Positions 1 to 9,700 of a DNA stretch of 64,000 nucleotides are shown here, piece after piece. The notes below the pieces were generated by a model. The model had not been told where the DNA came from and did not search any database. It saw only the letters and a list, made by a program, of their open reading frames with translations. A program made the translations under genes and the position numbers. Position 1 is the stretch's first letter. Every line of letters begins with the position of its first letter. The stretch comes from Prosthecobacter vanneervenii (GTDB lineage: Bacteria > Verrucomicrobiota > Verrucomicrobiia > Verrucomicrobiales > Verrucomicrobiaceae): the NCBI RefSeq assembly GCF_014203095.1, contig NZ_JACHIG010000001.1:1-64000 (forward strand), given 5' to 3'.

Positions 1-122
1 CTGAAGCCTGGTTCCCGGGCTCAAGACGAATTTTTTCCCTATGTGCAGTTGTCAGGGAACCCTCCCTGAAAAAGTGTCTCCAGACACTCGGTTCATCCGG
101 CCCAAAGCCGATATGAGCCGCA
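1..122 (+). other. Probable 23S-5S rRNA spacer
   Basis: This stretch lies directly upstream of the 5S gene and has no coding potential on the plus strand. It contains a segment around 40-60 (ctatgtgcagttgtcaggga) resembling the conserved processing element found between 23S and 5S genes in many bacteria. I could not recognise the 23S 3' end, which should lie left of the window. The role as a transcribed spacer is inferred from position. Confidence 0.55.
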
Positions 123-239
123 GTCTGGTGACCATGGCACAGTGGTACCACCCGTTCCCATTCCGAACACGGAAGTGAAACGCTGTTGCGCCGATGATAG
201 TATGGCGACAGGCCATGCGAAAGTAGGACGTTGCCAGAT
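123..239 (+). rRNA. rrf: 5S ribosomal RNA
   Basis: This is a 5S rRNA gene of about 117 bases. The 5' end (tctgg, 124-128) pairs with the 3' end (ccaga, 234-238) as helix I. The conserved core 'cccattccgaacacggaagt' lies at about 157-176, and the 3' arm carries the typical 'gcgaaagtagg' segment. It is the last gene of an rRNA operon running in from the left and is followed 10 bases later by an intrinsic terminator. The exact ends are within a few bases. Confidence 0.95.
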
Positions 240-248
240 TAAACATCA

Positions 249-283
249 CCCCGCATCCCCTCAAAAAGGATGCGGGGTTTTTT
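249..283 (+). terminator. Intrinsic terminator of the rRNA operon
   Basis: A perfect 10-bp stem (ccccgcatcc, 249-258, pairing with ggatgcgggg, 268-277) with a 9-base loop is followed at once by six T residues (278-283). It sits 10 bases after the 5S gene, as expected for Rho-independent termination of an rRNA operon. It is the clearest terminator in the window. Confidence 0.95.
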
Positions 284-937
284 GTATGTTGCGTGTTGCG
301 CCAAATCGCATGACGAAAACACGCTGACAATCACCACTGCGCACACCGCAGCCCGGCGCACAAACGACACGCCGCCACGCAGTGCTGCACACCAACCCAT
401 CAACGCCCGTGAAACACAACAGGCCCAACGCGGCTCAAAAGGACACACGGACACGCACGAATTTAAACCAGTTCTCGAAAAGCCTGTCAGAGGCACCCTA
501 CGGGAATATCGAGAGAGAAGGCCGTGATGCTGAGCTGTGTTTTATGAATCGCATGAGCGCACTTCGCCATCAATGGAGCTCAATGCCTCAGCTCTCTGCC
601 TTACTTCATTTCAAAGAGGGCGCACCTTTTTGAGCTCTCGATGCCACAGACCCGTGTCTTGAGCCTGTACAGCAGTTTTGCCTACCTGCCCAGCGGCACG
701 CGCTGCTGCTCTCGATGGTAGGGATGCGCTGTGCGCGTCCCTGGAATCCTTCCTCCCAGCGTGGTCTGCTGCCCCATCGCATTCCCCCTTTCCGAAAGCG
801 CCCGCTTCTCAGCGCATGAGACCTGGTCTTGCATGCTCTTTCTGTCTCATGTCTTCAGGAGTGGAAGGCCACCGTAGGCATAGATACAGACCTGTTTTCG
901 GCAGGCAGGAACGCCCAGCTCAACTTCCTGGCTCCGC
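284..937. other. Non-coding stretch after the rRNA operon
   Basis: About 650 bases between the rRNA terminator and the 3' end of the minus-strand esterase gene. The open frames here are short, overlap one another on both strands, and show no recognisable protein composition or start context. I see no tRNA, no repeat and no convincing promoter. Confidence 0.6.
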
Positions 938-2623
938 TTACTTCGCCGCATACCCCTGCCAGAGCCATTCCAGGGCCTGGGGGAGGATTTGGGGGCGGGC
1001 GGGGCCGATGCCGTGGCCGGCGTTGAGGCAATAGACGTACTGGTAGTGGTAGCCTTTGGCCTTCAGGACTTTGGCCATGCGATGATTGGCCTCCACCCAG
1101 TCGTGCATGTTGTCGCGCATGACGTTGGGGTTGAGCAGGTCGCGATCGCCCACGGCCATCCAGATGCGCAGAGGTTTTACGGGGCTTTCAGGGATGAGTT
1201 TGTTGTGGAAGCCCCAGGCACCATCAGGGGTCTCGGGATTGAAGGGCCACTGCTGGTTCACATAAGTGCCGGAGAAGGTGAGCACACGGTGGTAGAGATC
1301 GGGATGATACCAGGCCATGGCGAGTGCGGCGGAGCCGCCGGAGCTGTTGCCCATGGTGGCGCGGCCTTCGGGATCTTTGGTGAGTTTGACGCTGTAGTTT
1401 TTCTCCACCAGCGGGAGCACTTCGTTTTCGATGAATTCGGCGTAGAGGCCGGACATGGTATCGTATTCGCGACCGCGCTCATGGCCCTGGGCATCGCCGC
1501 CGCCGCTGGAGATCATGATGGCGACCATGGCGGGCACGCGCTTCTGGGCGATGAGATTGTCGAGGATGCGGGCTAGATTCATGTCGGGTTTGCCCATGCC
1601 GGGGCCGTCATGCGTGACGATAAAGGGGGCCGCAGTGCCGGCGGAGTACTGCGCAGGCACGTAGACGGTGACAGTGCGTTTGTAATCCACGGGGTGGGTT
1701 TCGACGATAAGGGTCTTGGGGTTCTTGGGATCGACGATGCCAAACACCTCACGTGCGATGCCGGGGTTGAAGAGCTTGCAGTCCTTGGAGTCGATCTGGA
1801 ACTGCTGAACCTTGCCCTGAGGCACACCTGGCACCACTTTGGTTTCAGGGGCTGGGAGGTAGTCGGGACCGATGACGTAGTCGCCGTCGGTATTGACGGG
1901 CGGGACGGCGCCCGGCTTGCCATCCAGGCGGGTGAATTTGGGGGCGCTGGGGGCATCGAGCGGACGGGTGGGCGGCTGCGGGCGCTCGGGCTTTTTCATC
2001 TCGGCCACATCGACGACATCCAACTGGATGAACTGGCCGTTGTAGGGCTGCGGTGCGGGCGGGATGCCGGGCACGACGAGCTTGGAGAAATTGGTGATCA
2101 TGTGGCCGTTCTGGCCGTCGCCGTGGAAGGCGAGCGTGGCACCGCCGTCGATCTCCAGACTGGCGGTGTAGTCGATGGTGAAGATGCGGTGTCCCACCTT
2201 GTCGTCCCGGTTGAAAAAGAAGTGGGAGGAGGGCGAGGAGACGCTGAGCTGGTAGATGTTGTAGGTGGCGTTGTTGGGAGTGCCTCCGATGTAGAAGCGC
2301 TCTCCCTCCTGCTGGCCGTCTTTGTACATCATGGGCTCCACCACACCACGCACCCGGACGGTGACCTTGTAACGCTTGGCGGGATCGCCGCCGAATTTCC
2401 TGACGTCGGTGAATTTATCATTCGTGGCCGGGTCATTGGTCATGCGGGCGGAGATGCCGTCTGCGCCGGGCTTGGGATTCTCCGGCATGGGATCGCGGCA
2501 GGGAAACTCAAAGCGGTAGCCGTCGATGGCTGCGGCCACTTTTTTCAGGCTCTCATCGGCTGGTGCTGACGTGGCGATGAGAAGCGGCAAGGACAGACTG
2601 AGGATGTGGCGCAGGGAGAGCAT
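938..2623 (-). CDS. Secreted esterase, enterochelin-esterase-like alpha/beta hydrolase
   Basis: This encodes a 561-residue secreted hydrolase. The frame stays open to a TTG at 2665, but the ATG at 2623 is preferred because it begins a clean signal peptide (MLSLRHILSLSLPLLIATSAPA). Residues 25-290 form an N-terminal region I do not recognise, ending in a Pro-rich linker. The C-terminal 270 residues resemble esterase D/enterochelin esterase proteins: the nucleophile elbow GNSSGG places Ser at about 427, GDRDL supplies the acid near 493-495, and GHG places His at about 537. By family it should cleave a carboxylic ester, in the periplasm or outside the cell. It is the last gene of a minus-strand group after the nucleotide-sugar dehydrogenase (118-base gap), so a glycan ester substrate is possible but unproven. 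Confidence 0.85.
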   Translation of the reverse strand: MLSLRHILSLSLPLLIATSAPADESLKKVAAAIDGYRFEFPCRDPMPENPKPGADGISARMTNDPATNDKFTDVRKFGGDPAKRYKVTVRVRGVVEPMMYKDGQQEGERFYIGGTPNNATYNIYQLSVSSPSSHFFFNRDDKVGHRIFTIDYTASLEIDGGATLAFHGDGQNGHMITNFSKLVVPGIPPAPQPYNGQFIQLDVVDVAEMKKPERPQPPTRPLDAPSAPKFTRLDGKPGAVPPVNTDGDYVIGPDYLPAPETKVVPGVPQGKVQQFQIDSKDCKLFNPGIAREVFGIVDPKNPKTLIVETHPVDYKRTVTVYVPAQYSAGTAAPFIVTHDGPGMGKPDMNLARILDNLIAQKRVPAMVAIMISSGGGDAQGHERGREYDTMSGLYAEFIENEVLPLVEKNYSVKLTKDPEGRATMGNSSGGSAALAMAWYHPDLYHRVLTFSGTYVNQQWPFNPETPDGAWGFHNKLIPESPVKPLRIWMAVGDRDLLNPNVMRDNMHDWVEANHRMAKVLKAKGYHYQYVYCLNAGHGIGPARPQILPQALEWLWQGYAAK

Positions 2624-2741
2624 GGTAAAGAGAGAAAAGCAAAACGAGGCGACACGACGAAACAAGCGGATGTGCCTGTTTCACGGGGCAGAGTGGAACG
2701 GTGCTCGCCGGAGGAGCTTTTCAGCGGCTTTGCACCGGGGA

Positions 2742-4043
2742 TTACCAGCAGATTCCGTCGTACTGCCACGGCAGGCTTTTCAGATCCTCCCAGCCGCTGA
2801 CATCGATGACGGCATGGTCTGCGCGCGCGCTGGCCCGCAGGTCATCGATGCTGGCGCACTTTTGGGAGATGACGATGACATCGCTGTTTTCCAGAACCTC
2901 GCCGGCGGTGGACTTCATGAGCTGGGCCAGGTGCGGCATGCGCTGCTGGATCTGCTGCTCATTGGAGCCGATGAGGCGGGAGAGATTGATCTGGGGATCA
3001 AAGATGCTCAGCGTGTGTCCGCGGCCGTAGAGAGTCTCGGCCGCAGCCACTAGGGGGCTGCCGCGCAGGTCGTCGGTGTCCGCCTTGAAGGCCAGCCCGA
3101 GGAAGCCGATGCGGCGCTTCTGCTTTCCTTCAATGAGCTGCACAAAAAGCTGCTGGTGCGCAGCATTGGTGGAGAGGGTGTTTTCCAGCAGCGGCAGGCT
3201 GAGGCCCTGCTGGCGCACAAAGGCATGCAGTGCGGAGACGTCCTTGGGCAGGCACGAGCCGCCAAAGGGCGCGCCCGGGCGCATGTAGTAGCTGGAGATG
3301 TTCAGCTTCTTGTCCTCGCATACCACCTGCATCACACGTTTGCCATCCTCGCCGAGCTGCTTGCAGAGGCGGCCGATCTCGTTGGCAAAGCCCACCTTGA
3401 GGGCATGGAAGTAGTTGCAGGAGTACTTGATCATCTCCGCGCCTTCCCAGCGCAGCAGCTCCGGCTTGCCGCCGAGCAGCCCGGCGATCTCCTCCGGCAC
3501 GGGCGAGCTACCGTCTTCGTTGCCGATGACGGAGAGGGAGGGCTCGTCAAAGTCGCGCACGGCCGTGCCTTCGCGCAGAAACTCGGGGCAGTAGTAGATC
3601 TCCACGCGGCCAGCCTGAATGAGGTCTGCCAGCACCTCTCCCACGATGCTGCGGGTGCTGCCGGGCAGCATGGTGCTACGAAAGATGATGACGTGTTTTT
3701 TGGTCAGCGAAGACAGGGCCTCAGCAAGCTGGCGTGTCACGGAGCGCACAAAGCTCAGGTCCAGGCTGCCGGAGGGCTGGGAGGGGGTGCCCACGCAGAT
3801 GATGCTGGCGTCCGACTGCGCCACGGCCTGCGCCACATCCTGGGTGGCAGTGATTCTGCCACTGGTGCTGCCGTCTTTTAGGAGAGCATCCAGACCTGGC
3901 TCCACGATAGGGGAGATCCCTTGGTTAAAGGCTGCGACCTTGGCTGCATGCAGGTCCACACCGATGATGCGGTGCCCCTTTTTTGCCAGACAGGCGGCAG
4001 TAACGGCGCCAACGTAACCAAGGCCTAGGACAGAAATGTTCAT
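2742..4043 (-). CDS. Nucleotide-sugar 6-dehydrogenase, AlgD-like (GDP-mannose dehydrogenase)
   Basis: A 433-residue cytoplasmic enzyme of the UDP-glucose/GDP-mannose dehydrogenase family, which oxidises the C6 alcohol of a nucleotide sugar to a uronate in two NAD-dependent steps. The N-terminal Rossmann motif GLGYVGAV is at residues 7-14, the second NAD segment ICVGTPS at 82-88, catalytic Lys at 206 (MIKYSCN) and catalytic Cys at 264 in GGSCLPKD. The segment before the Cys, SSYYMRPGAPF, resembles AlgD more than UDP-glucose dehydrogenases, so GDP-mannuronate is the favoured product. The full family length is present. It lies 43 bases downstream of the VanZ-like gene and probably shares its transcript. 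It would supply a uronic-acid donor for the glycan locus. Confidence 0.92.
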   Translation of the reverse strand: MNISVLGLGYVGAVTAACLAKKGHRIIGVDLHAAKVAAFNQGISPIVEPGLDALLKDGSTSGRITATQDVAQAVAQSDASIICVGTPSQPSGSLDLSFVRSVTRQLAEALSSLTKKHVIIFRSTMLPGSTRSIVGEVLADLIQAGRVEIYYCPEFLREGTAVRDFDEPSLSVIGNEDGSSPVPEEIAGLLGGKPELLRWEGAEMIKYSCNYFHALKVGFANEIGRLCKQLGEDGKRVMQVVCEDKKLNISSYYMRPGAPFGGSCLPKDVSALHAFVRQQGLSLPLLENTLSTNAAHQQLFVQLIEGKQKRRIGFLGLAFKADTDDLRGSPLVAAAETLYGRGHTLSIFDPQINLSRLIGSNEQQIQQRMPHLAQLMKSTAGEVLENSDVIVISQKCASIDDLRASARADHAVIDVSGWEDLKSLPWQYDGICW

Positions 4044-4086
4044 GCAAATACGGCTGCGGGGAAAAGAAGATAGGATGGGAACCTGT

Positions 4087-5061
4087 TTATTGAGCGATCA
4101 GCGCATAATGTAAACCAGCAGACGGTATTTTTTTTGTGCTGGAATTGCGGCAGCTTGTCTCCTTAGGCGGCAACTCCCTGGCACCGATCAGACGCAGACG
4201 GTGGATTTCCAGCTGCGCTGCCTTGGAACTGGCCTGGAGAAAGACCACCAGCTGGTGAACAAGCCGTCTGTCAGCGTTCCGGGGCCAGACGATCTGGATG
4301 CTACTGGTTCCCGCCTGCATCCAGCCACCCGCACGAATACGCCTGGCCCCATCTTCATTCACGTCCAGCCGCACACCCACTTCCACCGCCGAATCTGACT
4401 GCAGTGTGCCAGAGATCTCAAGGCCTTCGTAGTCGCTCCAGTCGCGGTCCAAGGTGTCCAGATGGATGCTGCCAGGGTGGTTTGCGTCTCGCGTCAGCAG
4501 CAGGCAGGGGCCCTTTCCTCGATCTCGCACCTGAGAAGGCTCTATCGTCCACAATAAATGCATGCCTGGGCGGGAGCTTTGAACAAGCGTTGGAAACAAG
4601 CGCTGAGCCTCGGCTTGCACGAGCCAAACCTGCACACACCAAAGAGTGGGGGGGGCCAGCGCGCAGAACAGCGCCAGCATATAGGTAGTGAGAGCCACCG
4701 GCTTTGAGTTCTGCTGGGCGGCTCCCTGCCAGAGGCAACCCCCGAGGATTCCTGCCATTCCCCATAGGAAATCAGCCAGGCTGCTCGTGCGACCAAACCA
4801 AGGCTGCACCCATTCGATCAGAGCCGCTATCACCATAGCCACAGGCGCGGCAAGCAACAGGCTCGGGATCGCTGCCAAATATTTTGTGAACAGGTATGCC
4901 ACAGTAAACACGCATACTGCCATCAGTGGAGCGTGCAGACGATTGGTCAACTCACCACGCCAGCCCGCTGACCAACCATGCGGCAGAGGCAGAAAAAACA
5001 GAAGCAAAGCCAGTGCTAGGATGGCCAGACAGATTAGGGAAGGGAGGAGCGAGCGCTTCAA
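4087..5061 (-). CDS. VanZ-like membrane protein with C-terminal soluble domain
   Basis: The start is uncertain. The frame is open to 5274, but that would overlap the divergent YdcF-like gene. A TTG at 5061 (residues MKRSLLPSL) directly precedes the first membrane helix and is preferred, giving 324 residues. The N-terminal half has about five hydrophobic segments and the VanZ hallmark, an acidic residue in a helix (IEWVQPWFGR) followed by TSSLADFLWG. The C-terminal 150 residues are soluble and beta-rich (LEISGTLQSD, EVGVRLDVNEDG), possibly a beta-sandwich. VanZ-type proteins often sit in exopolysaccharide clusters; their biochemical role is not settled. It is first in the minus-strand group with the AlgD-like dehydrogenase. 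Confidence 0.75.
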   Translation of the reverse strand: MKRSLLPSLICLAILALALLLFFLPLPHGWSAGWRGELTNRLHAPLMAVCVFTVAYLFTKYLAAIPSLLLAAPVAMVIAALIEWVQPWFGRTSSLADFLWGMAGILGGCLWQGAAQQNSKPVALTTYMLALFCALAPPTLWCVQVWLVQAEAQRLFPTLVQSSRPGMHLLWTIEPSQVRDRGKGPCLLLTRDANHPGSIHLDTLDRDWSDYEGLEISGTLQSDSAVEVGVRLDVNEDGARRIRAGGWMQAGTSSIQIVWPRNADRRLVHQLVVFLQASSKAAQLEIHRLRLIGARELPPKETSCRNSSTKKIPSAGLHYALIAQ

Positions 5062-5221
5062 ATCAATCAGGGCATAACGGCTGTTTTGTTGGTATGATAA
5101 CGCTCCAGGCCGGGCTGGCGAGCCGTAGATACTGGGAGTTTTACCTTTTTTGCCCCCAAATGAGCGGCAGTTTCTTGCTGCAAAAGTTGCAGAGATGGCT
5201 GGAAACGTTGTAGCATTGAGT

Positions 5222-5998
5222 ATGACATTGATTCTGAAGACGCTGCTCCACCTCGTCCATCCTCTCTGCGTCATATGGCTGGTGCTCGGCTTGTGGTTGC
5301 TTCGGATGCTCTACAACCGGCGTACGTTGGGGCTGTGGTTTCCTGGGGCGGCCTGGCTGATCCTCACCCTTCTTACGTGCACCCCGTTTGCCTCATGGCT
5401 CATTGCTGGCCTCGAAAATCAAGTAACGAGTGTCAAGGTGGCAGAATTGCCTCAAGCCGAGGCCATTGTATGCTTGGGTGGTGGTTTCGTCCCCTCGTTG
5501 GTGGAACCAGCCGGCTTTCAATTGCAATCTGGTGCCGATAGGCTGACAACTGCTCTGACCTTGGCCGTCGAAGGTAAGGCGCCGCTGTTGATATTAGGGG
5601 GCGGCGGCTATCCTCATGAGGGGCATGTTTTTTCTGAAGCAGACACCGTTAGCAGTTATATTCGCTCCCACTTCAGCCTCAAGACTGAACTGCTCAGCAT
5701 GGGGGTCTGCAAAGATACCCATGACGAAGCTGTGAAAGTGGCCGCCCTGACCAAGCAGCGAGGGCTGAACCGGCTGCTTCTCGTGACCAGTGCCAACCAC
5801 ATGCCACGCACCATGGCGGCTTTTCGCAAAGTTGGAATCAACGTCATACCCGTACCCTGCAATTATATTAGCAGCCTGAACCATCTGGGAGAACAAAGAT
5901 GGTTGCATTTACCCAGCCCGCGTGGATTGGATGTTTTTGGCGCATGGCTGCACGAGATCGTTGGATCTTGGGTTTACTACTTTCGAGGCTGGGTCTGA
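5222..5998 (+). CDS. YdcF/ElyC-like protein (DUF218)
   Basis: A 258-residue inner-membrane protein. The frame opens at 5150, but ATG 5222 is preferred because it starts two N-terminal membrane helices (LVHPLCVIWLVLGLWLL and a second segment up to about residue 55). The DUF218 fold follows: AEAIVCLGGGF, then ILGGGGYPHEG, a conserved acidic cluster (CKDTHDEAVKVAAL) and LLLVTSANHMPRTMAAF. Relatives such as ElyC affect envelope integrity and lipid-carrier-dependent polymer synthesis in E. coli, but no reaction can be assigned. It diverges from the VanZ-like gene with about 160 bases between the preferred starts. Confidence 0.87.
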   Translation: MTLILKTLLHLVHPLCVIWLVLGLWLLRMLYNRRTLGLWFPGAAWLILTLLTCTPFASWLIAGLENQVTSVKVAELPQAEAIVCLGGGFVPSLVEPAGFQLQSGADRLTTALTLAVEGKAPLLILGGGGYPHEGHVFSEADTVSSYIRSHFSLKTELLSMGVCKDTHDEAVKVAALTKQRGLNRLLLVTSANHMPRTMAAFRKVGINVIPVPCNYISSLNHLGEQRWLHLPSPRGLDVFGAWLHEIVGSWVYYFRGWV

Positions 5999-6744
5999 TT
6001 TCGGGCGAATGGTTGGGGCTTCAGTGATTTAATGAAGATTGGCCCTAGGCTCTAGCTACTTGAGCCCTATGTAATTTTTGAATTCATAGTAAATTTTGTA
6101 ATTTATTGCGCTGATAAAACTCGTCGGCAAGGGGGCACTAAAGGAAGGGGGCAAAGCCTTCTTGAGCTAACATTTTTTGCGAAGACATTGCTAATCCTGA
6201 TGTTACAGCTTTTTCCCTTGATATAGGAAGGTTGCCTCGCTAGGTGGGTCGGTTTAGTTCTCTTGATTGCTGAAGCATTGGGAAGGTATTAATAGGCGTT
6301 CGGCTGTTTTTCTCGCTCATGATCCCCATCATTTCACAAGCTTTATTTAGATCGCGCCCTTCCCGACGCGCTCGCTTTTGTGTGAGATTTTGGCGGAAAG
6401 TGGCTGATTTTGTGGCAACTGGCACCCCTATTGCGCTAATTTTGACTAGGTTGAGCTTGATTCTCAGACAAATAATTCTCCGCGTACTCTGCGTGGCGAT
6501 TTGATATGTCTTATGACAAACATCCCTTTTTTTGACTTCATCACTAAAGCTACGTTTAGCATCCAGGCCTCTAACAGGCGTGGTGATCTTGCGTCGCATG
6601 AAAGATGCGGGGTGTCGTGGCTCGCCGGTCCTCCTCTCCGCTCGCAAAAACTGGCTGCGGTATCTTCAGCCCACGGCTGCACAACCACTTTTGTTCACTT
6701 CTCACTCGACTCTGTTCCCGGACACTAGTTCCGCCTGACATCCC
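5999..6744. other. Long AT-richer non-coding leader before the giant repeat gene
   Basis: About 745 bases separate the YdcF-like gene from the 14-kb repeat gene. The first 550 bases are clearly richer in A and T than the neighbours. Open frames here are short and overlapping and look spurious. No convincing sigma-70 promoter pair, terminator hairpin or riboswitch fold was found by eye. The promoter of the giant gene should lie here, so a long regulated leader is possible. Confidence 0.5.
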
Positions 6745-9700
6745 ATGAAAAGCATCCTTACTCTGACCCGCGCCTTTGCTGCCATTTTGACGGCAGTGCT
6801 GTTCAGCCGCGGCAACCTGCAAGCTGCTGTCCTTACCTGGGACACTGTCAGCGGGGATAGTGGCGTCATTACTGGCGGCTCGGGTGCCTGGATTGACGCC
6901 AGTGGCAACTGGAACAACGGTTCTACGGATGTGCTGTGGAACAACGTTACGCCTGACAGCGCCATCTTCGGCGGGCTTGCAGGTACGATCACTCTGGGCG
7001 GTGGCATCACCGTCGGGAACATGACTTTCAACGCTGGCACGGGAAATTACACGATTGATGGTGCTGGTAATGTTCTCACCCTCTCCAGTTCACTCATCAC
7101 AGTCAACACGGATGCCACCATCGCTGCCATCCTCGGCGGTTCGACCGGCCTCACTTTGGCGGGCACGAATAAGCTGGTGCTTTCCGCCGCCAGCACGTTT
7201 ACCGGTGATTTGAACATCAATTCTGGCACCCTGGAAATTTCTGGCACAGGAACTGTCCTCCAGAACAACAATGCCTCCACCGTCACTGTGGCATCAGGTG
7301 CCACGGCCTTGCTGAGCGGCAGTGCCAACAACGTCCTAGGCTGGGGCGGCAGCGGGATTTCGGGCTCCTATGAACAATGGGTGGTTGCTGGAACCATCAA
7401 CAACACCGGTGGTGCTGCTCAGACGATTCCCTTTGGTGGTATCGCTTTGAACGGGGGCACTCTTACCAGCAGTACCGGTAATGCCTTTTTCGGCTCTTAT
7501 CATGTGAACGCCAGCAGTGGTGTTATCACGGCCAATGGCACCGGTAACACGATCAGTGCCGTCGATGTTGGCATTGGCAACACCACGGCCACGATATCCA
7601 CGCCGCTTGCAGGTGACACACTCACGACATCGAGTGTTTTCAAGGATATCGGCGGCGTCGGTGCTCTGACAAAGACAGGTGCAGGAACCATGATCATGAC
7701 TGGTGCCAGCACCTACACCGGGGCCACAACAATCAGCGGTGGGGCTTTGCAGGTGGATGGCTCGCTGGCTTCCGGCAGCACCGTGGGTGTGGGAACGGCG
7801 GGTGCCCTGACGGGTTCGGGAACGGTCAGCGGCAACGTCACCCTCACTGGCAGCGGCGTCATCAACAAGAACGGTGGCAGCATCGGCGGCACCCTGGGAG
7901 TGACTGGAGGCAGCTGGAACGGAACGGGCAGTGTGACCGGTCTGGTGACCTCCAGCAGTGGCACCTTCACCATCGGCAGCGGTGCCAATCTGACTGCCAA
8001 TGGCAACCTCAACGTGACGGGCGGCACTCTTGCCAGCGGCAGCAGCACAAGCACGATCACCGGCAGTGTGAACTACACCAGCGCCAGCAGCAGCACCTTT
8101 GGCGGCGTGATCGCCGGCAGCGGCAAGACGCTGACGATGAACAACGCGTCATCGACGCTGACCCTCAGCGGCAGCAATACCTATACGGGAGCCACCACGA
8201 TCAGCGCCGGCACTCTTCAGATTGGCGGCGGTGGAACGACAGGCGCGTTGTCCACCAGCAGCGCCATCACCAACAACGCTGCGCTGGCCTTCAACCGCAG
8301 CAACACGGTCACCCAAGGTACTGACTTCGCCAGCGCCATTAGCGGCAGCGGCAGTGTGACGCAGGCTGGCAGCGGCTCTCTCATCCTCTCTGGGGCCAAT
8401 ACTTACACCGGTGCGACGACGGTCAGCGCGGGGGTGGTGAACATTCAAAATGCTGCAGCCCTGGGTACCGTAGCCGGTGGTACGAGTGTGAGTTCAGGTG
8501 CTGCCCTGCAGATTCAGGGCGGCATCGTCGTGGGAGCCGAGGCATTGACCTTGAACGGTACGGGTGTGAGCAATGACGGCGCACTGCGCACCATCAGCGG
8601 CACCAACACTTATGGCGGTCTGGTCACGCTCGGCAGCTCCACACGCATCAACTCCGATGCTGGCAGCACGCTGTATCTGACCAACACCGGCACGATCACC
8701 GGATCAGGTTTTGGCCTCACAGCCGGTGGCGCTGGCAACACCACGATCGCCGGCATCATCGGCACTGGCACAGGTACCCTGACTAAAGATGGCGCTGGCG
8801 ATCTGTATCTGACTGGAGCCAACACCTACACCGGCACGACCACCATCAGCGGTGGCAGGCTGGTTATCGGCAGCGGCAGCACGACGGGTTCTTTGTCCAC
8901 CAGCAGCGCCATCGTCAACAATGCCACCCTGGCATTCTGGCGCAGCAACACGCTGACGCAGGGAGCGGACTTTGCCAGTGTGATCAGCGGCAGTGGTGCG
9001 GTGAGCCAGGCAGGCGTCGGCACGACGATCCTGAACGGAGCCAACACTTACACAGGAGCAACGACCGTGAGCACGGGCGTGCTGAACATCCAGAATGCTA
9101 CAGCTCTGGGCACTACGGCTGCGGGCACCACTGTGCTGTCGGGGACGGCCTTGCAGATTCAGGGCGGCATCGTCGTGGGAGCCGAGGCATTGACCTTGAA
9201 CGACACGGGTGTCAGCAATGACGGCGCACTGCGCAACATCAGCGGCACCAACACCTATGGCGGTCTGGTCACGCTCGGCAGCTCCGCACGCATCAACTCC
9301 GATGCTGGCAGCACGCTGTATCTGACCAACACCGGCACGATCACCGGATCAGGTTTTGACCTCACAGCGGGTGGCGCTGGCAACACCACGATCGCCGGGA
9401 TTATCGGCACCGGCACAGGTGCCGTTACCAAAGACGGCGCTGGCGATCTGTATCTGACGGGTGCCAACACCTACACCGGCACGACCACCATCAGCGGCGG
9501 CAGGCTGGTTATCGGCAGCGGCAGCACGACGGGTTCTTTGTCCACAAGCAGCGCCATCGTCAACAATGCCACCCTGGCATTCTGGCGCAGCAACACGCTG
9601 ACGCAGGGAGCGGACTTTGCCAGTGTGATCAGCGGCAGTGGTGCGGTGAGCCAGGCAGGCGTCGGCACGACGATCCTGAACGGAGCCAACACTTACACAG

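Noticed and set aside
1610-2569. 319-codon plus-strand frame opposite the esterase gene
   Set aside because: It is a shadow of the esterase codons; composition is Gly/Val/His-rich and matches no family, while the minus-strand product has a signal peptide and catalytic motifs.
6070-6115. Promoter-like AT-rich sequence with TTGAAT
   Set aside because: No acceptable -10 element at 16-18 bases, and it lies more than 600 bases from the giant gene's start.
6240-6647. 135-codon minus-strand frame in the leader of the giant gene
   Set aside because: Basic, low-complexity product with no recognisable domain, in AT-richer sequence, overlapped by several other short frames.
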